A stretch of DNA of 23,810 nt from a virus, in the IMG/VR virus record IMGVR_UViG_3300014050_000138, positions 1 to 23,810 of that record; one strand, given 5' to 3'. Each line of letters starts with the position of its first letter. The first letter of the stretch is position 1. A model generated the notes under the pieces. The model was not told where the DNA came from. It was given only the letters and a program-made list of their open reading frames with translations, and did not search any database. Below are positions 1-7,003 of this stretch, one piece after another. The translations under genes were made by a program, and so were the position numbers.

Positions 1-88
1 TGGCAAACCAAAACCAGGTAAAATGAAAAAAGCCAAATTAAAAGAAATAATAAAAGGCTATGTTAAAGAAGCAATTCAACGAATCTAA
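1..88 (+). CDS. C-terminal end of a gene cut by the window edge, with leader-like helix
   Basis: A frame open from base 2 runs to a TAA at 86-88. It reads GKPKPGK followed by MKKAKLKEIIKGYVKEAIQR and one Ile. Either this is the C-terminus of a gene starting before the window, or a 21-residue reading frame starts at the ATG at 23. The segment after Met matches the amphipathic leader seen at the start of many proteins in this window (compare the genes at 2662 and 15194). Its last 29 bases overlap, in another frame, the next gene, which carries a second leader of the same type. I cannot assign a function. The side-by-side leaders may reflect recombination between modular genes or an old frameshift. 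Confidence 0.5.
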   Translation, partial: GKPKPGKMKKAKLKEIIKGYVKEAIQRI

Positions 89-605
89 ATTAAAAAAATT
101 AATAAAAGGATGGATATTAGAAGAATTAAATCAATCCCATAGACTCGAAGAAGAATACTTTGATATAAATGAAATAAAAATAGATCCTCTAAACTCATAT
201 GAATATAAAGAAACCAATTTTCTCCAAGGGAAAGGAAATAATAAAGCGTGGGAATTTGAAGATAGATGTGGTAATTTAATATATGCTGTTTACAATCCTA
301 ATATAAATGAATTTAAAACAGGCTTTAAAATAGACGGAGTAGATACACTCATATTTCAACCCGAAAGATTTCCTTTACTTATAGATAAAATTAAACCCTG
401 CCCTGACGATAAAAAAATAGGAACTATATATAAAATTTTAATCCAAGAAATAATACCACAATTTCTATTATTAACTAAACCCAACAAACTATATTTTAAT
501 CCTGTTTCCACTACCCGAGATAGATTAGTTAAAATTATAATAGACAAAATAATAAAACAATACCCCCAATTAACCCCAAAAGGAAATTACCTAATTAACA
601 TATAA
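60..605 (+). CDS. Hypothetical phage protein with leader-like N-terminus
   Basis: A 181-residue protein of unknown function. Residues 2-6 (LKKQF) match the start region of the next gene. Residues 9-23 (SKLKKLIKGWILEEL) form a basic amphipathic helix of the leader type repeated across the window, with ILE|E and, at 37-39, INE|I as possible prohead-protease sites. The rest is a compact globular domain with alternating hydrophobic strands and a C-terminal part containing STTRDRLVKIII and ending NYLINI. The start ATG overlaps the preceding frame; AAAAGG lies only three bases upstream, too close for a good ribosome binding site, so the true start is uncertain. One base separates its stop from the next ATG, so the two are probably co-translated. 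I infer a small virion-internal or accessory protein, with low certainty. Confidence 0.7.
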   Translation: MLKKQFNESKLKKLIKGWILEELNQSHRLEEEYFDINEIKIDPLNSYEYKETNFLQGKGNNKAWEFEDRCGNLIYAVYNPNINEFKTGFKIDGVDTLIFQPERFPLLIDKIKPCPDDKKIGTIYKILIQEIIPQFLLLTKPNKLYFNPVSTTRDRLVKIIIDKIIKQYPQLTPKGNYLINI

Positions 606-606
606 T

Positions 607-1185
607 ATGGATAAAAATTCAGTTTTAAAAAAACAATTCAAAGAGCGTGATGTACAACGTCTCCGTAATGTTATAACTAAACAACACGGAAGTAAAAGCA
701 CACTTGGAGTAGGTTATACTAAAATTCAAGAAACCCACAACGAAGGAGACATATGGGAAGAAGATGGCAGACAATGGACTATTAAAAATGGGATAAAACA
801 AAATATCACCAAACTAGATAATGCTAAAAAATCGGTTTTATTTCCGTTATTTTGCCCGTCCTGCCACAAAACCATGAAACCCCATTTAGATAAAAAATGG
901 TATTATTTATTTAAACGTTGTTTTAATTGTCAAGTAACATTTGAAGCCGAAATACGCCGAAAAGGACTATGGGATGAATATGAAAAAACCATGTTCAATT
1001 CAGATATTGAAGGCATAAAACAAGAGTTCCAAATATGGATTGATGACCAAATACAAAATGAATCAAATCAATCGTATGTAACCGAAGCTGGAGATGTAGA
1101 AAAATGGACAGGTTCATCTAAAAATAAATTACTTGAAACCAAAGAAGAGGGTCTTAAATATCTTGATGGTTTAAAAAAAGAATAA
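607..1185 (+). CDS. Zinc-ribbon phage protein
   Basis: A 192-residue protein with a four-cysteine zinc-ribbon: CPSC at residues 83-86 and CFNC at 105-108, separated by a basic aromatic stretch. The N-terminal part (LKKQFKERDVQRLRN, then GVGYTK and GDIWEEDGRQWTIKNG) matches from memory a conserved hypothetical family of marine T4-like phages. The C-terminal third is acidic and helical. Metal binding by the four cysteines is the only function the sequence supports; whether it binds nucleic acid or protein is not visible. It starts one base after the preceding gene and ends directly at the TATTTATAA motif that precedes the next gene. It lacks the amphipathic leader seen in many neighbours. Confidence 0.8.
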   Translation: MDKNSVLKKQFKERDVQRLRNVITKQHGSKSTLGVGYTKIQETHNEGDIWEEDGRQWTIKNGIKQNITKLDNAKKSVLFPLFCPSCHKTMKPHLDKKWYYLFKRCFNCQVTFEAEIRRKGLWDEYEKTMFNSDIEGIKQEFQIWIDDQIQNESNQSYVTEAGDVEKWTGSSKNKLLETKEEGLKYLDGLKKE

Positions 1186-1194
1186 TATTTATAA
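1186..1194 (+). promoter_or_regulatory. TATTTATAA promoter-like motif
   Basis: TATTTATAA lies in the gap after the stop codon, with 18 bases between it and the ATG at 1213. The sequence here also contains TATAAATA (1190-1197), the exact T4 late-promoter consensus. It is one of the best-spaced members of a repeated motif in this window. Confidence 0.55.
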
Positions 1195-1212
1195 ATATAA
1201 ATCTAAATAAAA

Positions 1213-2625
1213 ATGGAAGATCTACAAAAAATTAAAGAATTTTTCTCTAAACCCTTGAAAGAAACTGCCTTTAAAAAAGGTGATAAAATAACTTATTTAG
1301 GACATCCTGGTGTAATTAAAGCTGTCAATACAGAACCGACAGGTGATATTACTTATACTGTATCATATGATAAAGGCCAAGGTAAAACTACGGCATCAAA
1401 TATTTCTAACAAAGGTGGAGAAATTAAAATGGCTGAAGCTATTACTACTGCTTATGAAGGTAAAAAAGAAACAGGTGTTGACATGGTTAAAAAGCGATTA
1501 GATGCTTTAGGTGTTAAATACGAAATGTCAAAAACTGATAAAGTAAGACCATTTAAAGTAATTTACAGACCAGTTAACAAATCAGATGAATTTTATGATA
1601 AATTTGAAGATATTGTTGATTTATTTAATTTAAAAGGTGTTGTAAAAACATCAATGAATGAAGCTTTAATGTTAGATAAATATGAAGTTGATTTTTTTCA
1701 TACTAGAGCTAACGTATATGCTAATATAGAAATACCTAGTAAAAATCCAACATTTGAAGATAATATTCAAATAAAAGGAACAGGTAAAACTGAAGAAGAA
1801 GCATTTGAAGATTTAAAACGAAATTACGAAAATTATAAAAAAACAGGAATACATGAAGCCAAATCAGAATTATATATGATTTCTAAAAGTGGTTCTAAAT
1901 TAAACCCTTATTATGTTTTAGAAAAAACAGATGGTTCTAAACAAATAGACATGATGTTTACTTCCCCTGAAGAAGCCAAAAAATATGCGACAAAGAAAAA
2001 CCTAAAACTATCCTCTAAACCAGGATATAATATGAATGAAGCTAAATCAGAAGATGCCGTTGATGCCATTACAATGGATATTCCTTTATTCCTTCGTATG
2101 TTAGAATATTCAAGAGAAGATGCCTCTCAAGACATGGATTTACATGACGTTACCGAAAAAGCAAATACTTTAGGTAAAGAAAGAGGCACATTAACAATGG
2201 ACGATTACGACGCTATTGTAGGTGCTGCTGAAGAAATTGATGAAACAGAATTAACTGAAGCATATGTTCCTTCAAACATTAAAGAATTTGCTAAAAGAAA
2301 AGGTATATCTTCTTTAGTTAATAAAGTAGCTGGTTGGGCTGAAAAAGTAGGTGCTAGAATTACTGGTGGGACTGCTATTGGTAAAGATTATAATACATTA
2401 ATATTAGACATGGGTTACCAAACCGCTGATATCTACATTAATATAGAAGATGGAACCATTGAATTATATGGAGAACCTGCAGATAGCTTCCCTCAGTTCC
2501 AAAAAGCATTTATGGACAAAGTAACTAGAGATGAAATAGAAAAAGATGAAAACCAATTCCGTCGTGAACAAGGTTTAGAAGAAACTTTAGTAAAAAAAGT
2601 TATGGAAAGACTTCGTAAGTCTTAA
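1213..2625 (+). CDS. Mosaic protein with KOW-like module and regular xE|A boundaries; candidate polyprotein
   Basis: A 470-residue protein built of short modules. Residues 21-66 are a KOW/SH3-like beta segment (FKKGDKITYLGHPGVIKAV). Later modules include a fold around 83-148, one around 155-212, one around 219-270, a helical one at 277-345 (MDIPLFLRMLEYSRED, DLHDVTEKA, LTMDDYDAIVG) and a C-terminal domain at 350-470. Between them sit MAE75|A, MNE150|A, IHE215|A, MNE276|A and LTE349|A, giving pieces of about 75, 75, 65, 61, 73 and 121 residues. T4 gp21 protease cuts after (L/I)-x-E, and a gp21-like protease is encoded in this window, so I infer a head polyprotein cut into small domains. The Met variants depart from the T4 consensus. 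It stands alone after its own promoter-like motif. Confidence 0.75.
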   Translation: MEDLQKIKEFFSKPLKETAFKKGDKITYLGHPGVIKAVNTEPTGDITYTVSYDKGQGKTTASNISNKGGEIKMAEAITTAYEGKKETGVDMVKKRLDALGVKYEMSKTDKVRPFKVIYRPVNKSDEFYDKFEDIVDLFNLKGVVKTSMNEALMLDKYEVDFFHTRANVYANIEIPSKNPTFEDNIQIKGTGKTEEEAFEDLKRNYENYKKTGIHEAKSELYMISKSGSKLNPYYVLEKTDGSKQIDMMFTSPEEAKKYATKKNLKLSSKPGYNMNEAKSEDAVDAITMDIPLFLRMLEYSREDASQDMDLHDVTEKANTLGKERGTLTMDDYDAIVGAAEEIDETELTEAYVPSNIKEFAKRKGISSLVNKVAGWAEKVGARITGGTAIGKDYNTLILDMGYQTADIYINIEDGTIELYGEPADSFPQFQKAFMDKVTRDEIEKDENQFRREQGLEETLVKKVMERLRKS

Positions 2626-2632
2626 TTTTACA

Positions 2633-2641
2633 TATTTATAA
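2633..2641 (+). promoter_or_regulatory. TATTTATAA promoter-like motif
   Basis: TATTTATAA with 20 bases to the ATG at 2662. It is intergenic, and no recognisable -35 element lies upstream. Confidence 0.5.
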
Positions 2642-2661
2642 ACACACTAAATAATAGAATA

Positions 2662-3294
2662 ATGAAAAAATCCGATCTTAAAGAGCTAATCCGTAACAGT
2701 ATTATCAAAGAACTAGAATATCAAGATGATGACGCGGCTTTAGGTAATATGTATTCTCCTTTATATGAAAAAAAGAAAAATGAAGAAGAGGATGTAGAAA
2801 TCACAGCTGATGAAACTGATACAACTGAAGAACCATCAACTGAAGAACCCACAACAGATACTCCATCTTCAGAAGATTCCAATTTATCAGATTCAGATCA
2901 AGAATATTTAAATTCTCTTGAAGATTTAAAAAATAAAGCTAAAGAAATGGGTGACGAAAAACTCGAAAACCAAATCGACAATACAATTACATATTTTACT
3001 CGTCAACACGTTGTTAAAGAAGGCGATACAGATTATGATAGAAAGAGACTTCAAAAAGAAATAAGCACCTATGGCCCCGAAGAAATGGATAATTTAGTTA
3101 ACCGTAACGATGTTAAAACTCTTATTTCATCTACTCGAAATATTATTAAAACACTTAAAGACGAAGGATTTGATGAAGATGATGTTTATAACTTTATTGT
3201 AGATAAAATTACAACTTTAGACGATGGTAGTGAATCATTAATGGAAAATTATGAACTTCGTCGTTTACAAGTAATAGCAGGCATAATAAAATAA
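2662..3294 (+). CDS. Leader-bearing acidic protein
   Basis: A 210-residue protein opening with MKKSDLKELIRNSIIKELE, the clearest form of the shared amphipathic leader. Residues 40-80 are a disordered acidic Thr/Glu/Pro-rich linker (TTEEPSTEEPTTDTPSSED). Residues 83-190 are helical and charged. The C-terminus, ENYELRRLQVIAGIIK, resembles the RRMQKLAGII stretch at the start of the gene at 12339, so it looks like a mobile short module. Function is unknown. The leader suggests packaging inside the head by analogy with T4 internal proteins. It ends ten bases before the next gene, which opens with VNE|A, a junction that in sister proteins lies inside one chain; the two may be a split polyprotein. 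Confidence 0.75.
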   Translation: MKKSDLKELIRNSIIKELEYQDDDAALGNMYSPLYEKKKNEEEDVEITADETDTTEEPSTEEPTTDTPSSEDSNLSDSDQEYLNSLEDLKNKAKEMGDEKLENQIDNTITYFTRQHVVKEGDTDYDRKRLQKEISTYGPEEMDNLVNRNDVKTLISSTRNIIKTLKDEGFDEDDVYNFIVDKITTLDDGSESLMENYELRRLQVIAGIIK

Positions 3295-3304
3295 TTTTTG
3301 TATT

Positions 3305-3916
3305 ATGGTAAACGAAGCTAGTTTAACTAAAGCCGAACTCGCAAAACGCGAAGATATCATTAAATCAATGAAAGGCAACAAGCGTAAATTAGTCCAAAAA
3401 TATGGGGCTGACGCTGAAAAAGTTATGTATGGTAGAGCAACTAATATAGCTAAAAAAGTAGCAGAAAATACTATGGAAACAGATAAACTTAAAGAAGCAG
3501 TTAAGGCTGCCTTAATGAACCCCGAAAAAGCTGATCTAAATAAAGATGGTAAACTTTCATCTTATGAAGAAAAAAGAGGAAGGGCTATTGAAAAATCTAT
3601 GCAAAAAGAAGACCTAGACTTAGGCCACGAAGATAACGAACCCCACATGGTTAAAGCCGATTTATACAAAATTGGAAAATACGCTATGGAACTTTATCAA
3701 ATGGTAGATCAATTTGAAGGACAAGGTGAAGTTGATTTTCCGGCTTGGTGGCAATCTAAAATTACTAATGCTGCCTCTATGATCAGCAGCGCAAAACATT
3801 ACCTTGAATTTGAATTAAAAGAACCGACTATTGATGCTATGGTGGATGTTGCCCAAAATACAGGAGCAATTGATGAAATTAAAGCCAAAGTATTAGCTAG
3901 GTTAACTAAAAAATAA
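3305..3916 (+). CDS. Hypothetical phage protein with EF-hand-like loop
   Basis: A 203-residue protein of at least three parts. Residues 6-57 (LTKAELAKREDIIKSMKG, then ADAEKVMYGRATNIAKK) match from memory a small helical domain common in marine T4-like phages. Residues 77-88 form a canonical EF-hand or dockerin-type calcium loop: D77, N79, D81, K83, S85 and E88. Residues 115-170 (YKIGKYAMELYQM, FPAWWQSKITNAASMISSAKHYLE) are a helical domain also recalled from phage structural or hypothetical proteins. It begins MVNE|A, a possible protease site right after the start. Its stop overlaps the next start by one base (TAATG). Calcium binding is inferred from the loop only. Confidence 0.75.
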   Translation: MVNEASLTKAELAKREDIIKSMKGNKRKLVQKYGADAEKVMYGRATNIAKKVAENTMETDKLKEAVKAALMNPEKADLNKDGKLSSYEEKRGRAIEKSMQKEDLDLGHEDNEPHMVKADLYKIGKYAMELYQMVDQFEGQGEVDFPAWWQSKITNAASMISSAKHYLEFELKEPTIDAMVDVAQNTGAIDEIKAKVLARLTKK

Positions 3917-4374
3917 TGAACCGCGACGAACTTATAATCAAAATCAAATCAATAGCAAAGCAATCCCTTGCTAATCGCCAAAAGGCTGACATAGCTGCTG
4001 TTGAATACGATGAATTAACTAAATTCCCAGAACTAAAAAAAGTAATAGTAGATTTACTTACTTCGGATTTTGATTATTTCTTAGCATCTATTGATTGGGT
4101 AGCCCCAAAACCAACTACGTTCCGTATTAATTTAAAAAATGGAACAAGTTTTTATCTTATATTTCATCCACGTTCTTGGATAGCACAAGTTGAAGGTAAA
4201 AAATATTATTTACTTAATTTAAACGAAGAAGAATCAGCAACTAATGCTATTGCCCGTTTATTAAGAATAGGTGCTAAAGTTGAACCTAAAGAAGAAGCAG
4301 ATACTGAAATGCCTGCTATTGAAACCCCCGCTGAAGAACCAGCAGCTGAAGAAAAAGTACCTGCAGAAGCATAA
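3916..4374 (+). CDS. Conserved hypothetical phage protein with acidic tail
   Basis: A 152-residue protein. Residues 1-115 form a compact alpha-beta domain: helices at the start, then strands around TTFRINLKNGTSFYLIFH and SWIAQVEGKKYYLLNL, then a helix ending NAIARLLRIG. Residues 118-152 are a disordered acidic Pro/Ala/Glu tail (PAIETPAEEPAAEEKVPAE). I do not recognise a named family. The start overlaps the previous stop (TAATG), and thirteen bases separate it from the next gene, so it belongs to the same translational run. It has no leader-type N-terminus; MNRDELIIKIKSIAKQSL is helical but does not fit the motif well. Confidence 0.75.
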   Translation: MNRDELIIKIKSIAKQSLANRQKADIAAVEYDELTKFPELKKVIVDLLTSDFDYFLASIDWVAPKPTTFRINLKNGTSFYLIFHPRSWIAQVEGKKYYLLNLNEEESATNAIARLLRIGAKVEPKEEADTEMPAIETPAEEPAAEEKVPAEA

Positions 4375-4387
4375 TAATTAATAAAGT

Positions 4388-5059
4388 ATGATTACATTAG
4401 AAACATATGGAGACTTAAAAAAGCTTATAGATAATATTAAGTTAAAACAAAAAGGACAAAAAATAATTTCTAAAGGAAAAGAATTTGCATTAGATCAAAT
4501 ATTAGGATTTATCCCGGGAGCGTCTAATGCTAAAACTCTTTATAGTTTTATTCAAACAGCTATTTCTAAACCCGATAGTAAAAAAACAAATACATGGCTT
4601 GATAAATTAGATATAGATGATGAAGTGTCTGCTATTGTAGACGATACTGTTGAAAATGGGTTTATGCAAGCTATGGCTAATATTATACAAAACGAACCAG
4701 ATAATAAACCATTAGAAGATGATTTTAATATGAATCAAAAGATGGTAGATTATTTAAGTAAAAAATATGATGAAAGAACTATAACTGGAATTAAAGAAAA
4801 CATGAAAACACAACAACTACGCAAACTCATTAGAGAAATTATTTTATCTGAAATACAAACACCTTCTGATGTAGTTAATCTTACTAAAATAGTTAAAAGT
4901 AATACTTCTCTAATAAATGCTCTACAAAAAGTTGATCAGCCTACTGAGGTTACATCTTTTTTAGAATACATATTAAGTACTATTAATCCCAAAATTACTG
5001 GAGTAAATACTTCTGCTCTTAAAACTGCAATAGATAATCGTTTTACTAAAAAAATATAA
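4388..5059 (+). CDS. Two-part hypothetical protein with an internal leader
   Basis: A 223-residue protein that reads like two genes fused in frame. Residues 1-138 are a domain with a hydrophobic stretch (FALDQILGFIPGASNAKTLYSF), an acidic segment (LDIDDEVSAIVDDTVENGF) and FNMNQKMVDYLSKKY. At residue 139 a second start-like point occurs: MKTQQLRKLIREIILSEIQ, the same amphipathic leader found at other N-termini, beginning at an ATG at 4802. Residues 158-223 are a small helical domain (LINALQKVDQPTEVTSFLEYIL). The second part may be made separately from the internal ATG, or released by cleavage near IRE150 or LSE155. Function is unknown. Its stop overlaps the next start (TAATG). Confidence 0.75.
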   Translation: MITLETYGDLKKLIDNIKLKQKGQKIISKGKEFALDQILGFIPGASNAKTLYSFIQTAISKPDSKKTNTWLDKLDIDDEVSAIVDDTVENGFMQAMANIIQNEPDNKPLEDDFNMNQKMVDYLSKKYDERTITGIKENMKTQQLRKLIREIILSEIQTPSDVVNLTKIVKSNTSLINALQKVDQPTEVTSFLEYILSTINPKITGVNTSALKTAIDNRFTKKI

Positions 5060-6273
5060 TGGACGCATACGATATATTTTTTAAGAAATTTGCTTATAAA
5101 TTTCCAAAAGGATATCCTGACATGAATAATGAGCAGGATATTTTATTGTTGGAGAATTTATTACAAGGATTAGGTATTGATTTTAAATTTGATAGTTTAA
5201 TATATGAAGTTAGCGATTCCCAAGTTACAAAAAATACAAGAAAAGCTATAGATTATATTATTAAAAACACAAACAATGGCTTTAAAACTCAATCCGATCC
5301 TAAACGTTTAGGTAACCCCAATAAAACATTATCAGATGATTTCAAAGTAATAATCAATCAATTATTTAAACCTGATGATATAACAATCCACGGGCCCCGT
5401 TCAGGACCTAATCCATCAGGTAAATACGATATGTATGAATTTGAGACTGATGATTTTGGTCTTGTTCGTATTGTTTTAAGTGGAGGAGGGAATGCGGGTG
5501 AACAATACGAAACCGAATTTTATAATGTAGCTAAAGAATTAGCAGGTGAGCCCAATGAAGCTTTACCTAAAAATCTTCAAACACTTTATAAAGCTTTAGA
5601 TATTGATAATTCAGAATTAACTAGCGATAATATTAAATCCTTTAGAACAGGAGATACTAAACGAAATTTAGATCCAAAAGGTCCTCAAGATATAGGTAAA
5701 ACTATTTCTGATTTAGATATTAACTATGGGGGTAAAACCTATTATATTTCATTAAAAAACAAACAAGGTAGTGGAATATACAGCGGTGCTAATATACCTT
5801 GGATATATGAAAAGAATGGAAAAGTAATATACGATCCTTCTAAATTTGATCCATCATCCGGGAATGGTATTTTATTTGAAATGTTTAATATTGATTCTAA
5901 AAAAATAGCTAAGGGATTAAACGATTATATTAATCAAACAGGCAAATCAGCAGATTTTCAAAATATTGATATAGATACTAATAAATTTAAAAAACTTTTA
6001 GCTTCATCTTTAGGTTACGGGTATTATTATGTAAGAGAATATGGTAAAGGAGATGTTAAAGTAATCCCAATTTTAACCTCTAAAGACTCACTAAATGCTA
6101 TTGGTAATATTACAAACGCCCAAATCAAATACCCTAGTAAAGATACTAAACAAGTTACAATTAAAATAGACACAGACAGCAAACTATTTGGTCCCTCCCA
6201 ATATGTAGTTGCTATTAGAAACACTTCAGGAAAAATACTACCATTATCTTTGAGAATCAGCAAAACAAAGTAA
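5059..6273 (+). CDS. Probable PD-(D/E)XK-type nuclease-like phage protein
   Basis: A 404-residue protein. Around residues 142-162 a Gly-rich turn leads to a helix with acidic residues (GGGNAGEQYETEFYNVAKEL). At 217-233 comes SDLDINYGGKTYYISLK, where D218 or D220 followed by a beta strand with S-x-K at 231-233 resembles the core of the restriction-endonuclease-like (PD-(D/E)XK) fold: helix Glu, strand Asp, then [E/S]xK on the next strand. The rest, including 260-340, fits a large alpha-beta protein. I recall related proteins in marine T4-like phages, unnamed. The fold assignment is inferred from motif spacing and could be wrong. It starts at a TAATG overlap with the preceding gene and ends at a promoter-like motif. 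Confidence 0.7.
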   Translation: MDAYDIFFKKFAYKFPKGYPDMNNEQDILLLENLLQGLGIDFKFDSLIYEVSDSQVTKNTRKAIDYIIKNTNNGFKTQSDPKRLGNPNKTLSDDFKVIINQLFKPDDITIHGPRSGPNPSGKYDMYEFETDDFGLVRIVLSGGGNAGEQYETEFYNVAKELAGEPNEALPKNLQTLYKALDIDNSELTSDNIKSFRTGDTKRNLDPKGPQDIGKTISDLDINYGGKTYYISLKNKQGSGIYSGANIPWIYEKNGKVIYDPSKFDPSSGNGILFEMFNIDSKKIAKGLNDYINQTGKSADFQNIDIDTNKFKKLLASSLGYGYYYVREYGKGDVKVIPILTSKDSLNAIGNITNAQIKYPSKDTKQVTIKIDTDSKLFGPSQYVVAIRNTSGKILPLSLRISKTK

Positions 6274-6282
6274 TATTTATAA
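6274..6282 (+). promoter_or_regulatory. TATTTATAA motif abutting a start codon
   Basis: TATTTATAA with only two bases to the ATG at 6285. An identical arrangement (TAATATTTATAATTATGAA) occurs at 21503-21521. If this is a promoter, the transcript would be leaderless or start inside the start codon; otherwise the motif has another role here. Confidence 0.35.
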
Positions 6283-6284
6283 TT

Positions 6285-6971
6285 ATGAATACACTACGCA
6301 ACCTCATCAAAGAATCTCTCCAAGGATACAACTTAAAGAAAAAATCATGTTCTTGTGGTTGTAACACTTGTGAAGATAAACGTATATTAGCGCCTATACT
6401 CAACGAATCAATCGCACCGCGCGAAATATTGTCTGAGGGACTTAAATACCATATAGACAATAACAAACCGCTTACTGAACATGTATATCGTGCGGGTTCG
6501 CAAAATTATTTTAATTTATGGTCTGAGGCAAGAGCATTATATTCTCGCGGTATTATAGACATCAAAAACCAAGACGATCTTGAAATACTAACCGAAACAC
6601 AATTGGGTGAGTTTGGGATGTATGAAGATAAAAAGGTTCCATTAGATTTTATAATGGAAGAAGTTGAATTAGAAGAAGCAGATAAAAAAAAGAAAACACC
6701 TCCAATTGGCAAACCAAAACGCGATTCATCGGGGGGAAAAGCTTATAAAGTATATGTTAGAGACCCTAAAACTAAAAAAATTAAAACAGTTAGATTTGGT
6801 AGTGGTGGTTTAAAAGCAAAAATTAATAATTCTAAAGCAAGAGCGGCTTTTGCAAAACGTCATAAATGTGGCCAAGGAGAAGAAAAAACAAGCCCCAAAT
6901 GGTGGAGTTGTAGGCTTCCAAGATTTGCTAAACTTTTAGGATTAAAAGGTTCTTATTCTGGTTTTTGGTAG
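6285..6971 (+). CDS. Leader-bearing mosaic protein, basic Cys/Trp C-terminal domain
   Basis: A 228-residue protein. It opens MNTLRNLIKE10|S, a leader with an (L/I)-x-E end. Residues 21-29 are CSCGCNTC-like (SCSCGCNTC), probably metal binding. LNE41|S and LSE51|G bracket a short linker. Residues 66-125 are a helical domain (HVYRAGSQNYFNLWSEARALYSRG). LEE131|A leads into a strongly basic domain at 133-228, recalled from marine phage proteins: GKPKRDSSGGKAYKVYVRD, TVRFGSGGLKAKI, AAFAKRHKCG, WWSCRLPRFAKLLG. The order leader, Cys cluster, helical domain, basic domain, each joined by x-E sites, fits a processed internal head protein; the basic end could bind DNA. Both roles are inferred. A homing endonuclease gene follows. 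Confidence 0.75.
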   Translation: MNTLRNLIKESLQGYNLKKKSCSCGCNTCEDKRILAPILNESIAPREILSEGLKYHIDNNKPLTEHVYRAGSQNYFNLWSEARALYSRGIIDIKNQDDLEILTETQLGEFGMYEDKKVPLDFIMEEVELEEADKKKKTPPIGKPKRDSSGGKAYKVYVRDPKTKKIKTVRFGSGGLKAKINNSKARAAFAKRHKCGQGEEKTSPKWWSCRLPRFAKLLGLKGSYSGFW

Positions 6972-6990
6972 GAAATATATCTTCTATCTA

Positions 6991-6999
6991 TATTTATAA
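6991..6999 (+). promoter_or_regulatory. TATTTATAA promoter-like motif before homing endonuclease
   Basis: TATTTATAA four bases before the ATG at 7004. It helps set that ATG, not the TTG at 6965, as the start. Confidence 0.4.
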
Positions 7000-7003
7000 T
7001 AAA

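Noticed and set aside
6965-7003. Upstream TTG start for the first GIY-YIG gene
   Set aside because: It overlaps the end of the previous gene and precedes the promoter-like motif; the ATG at 7004 begins exactly at the catalytic domain.
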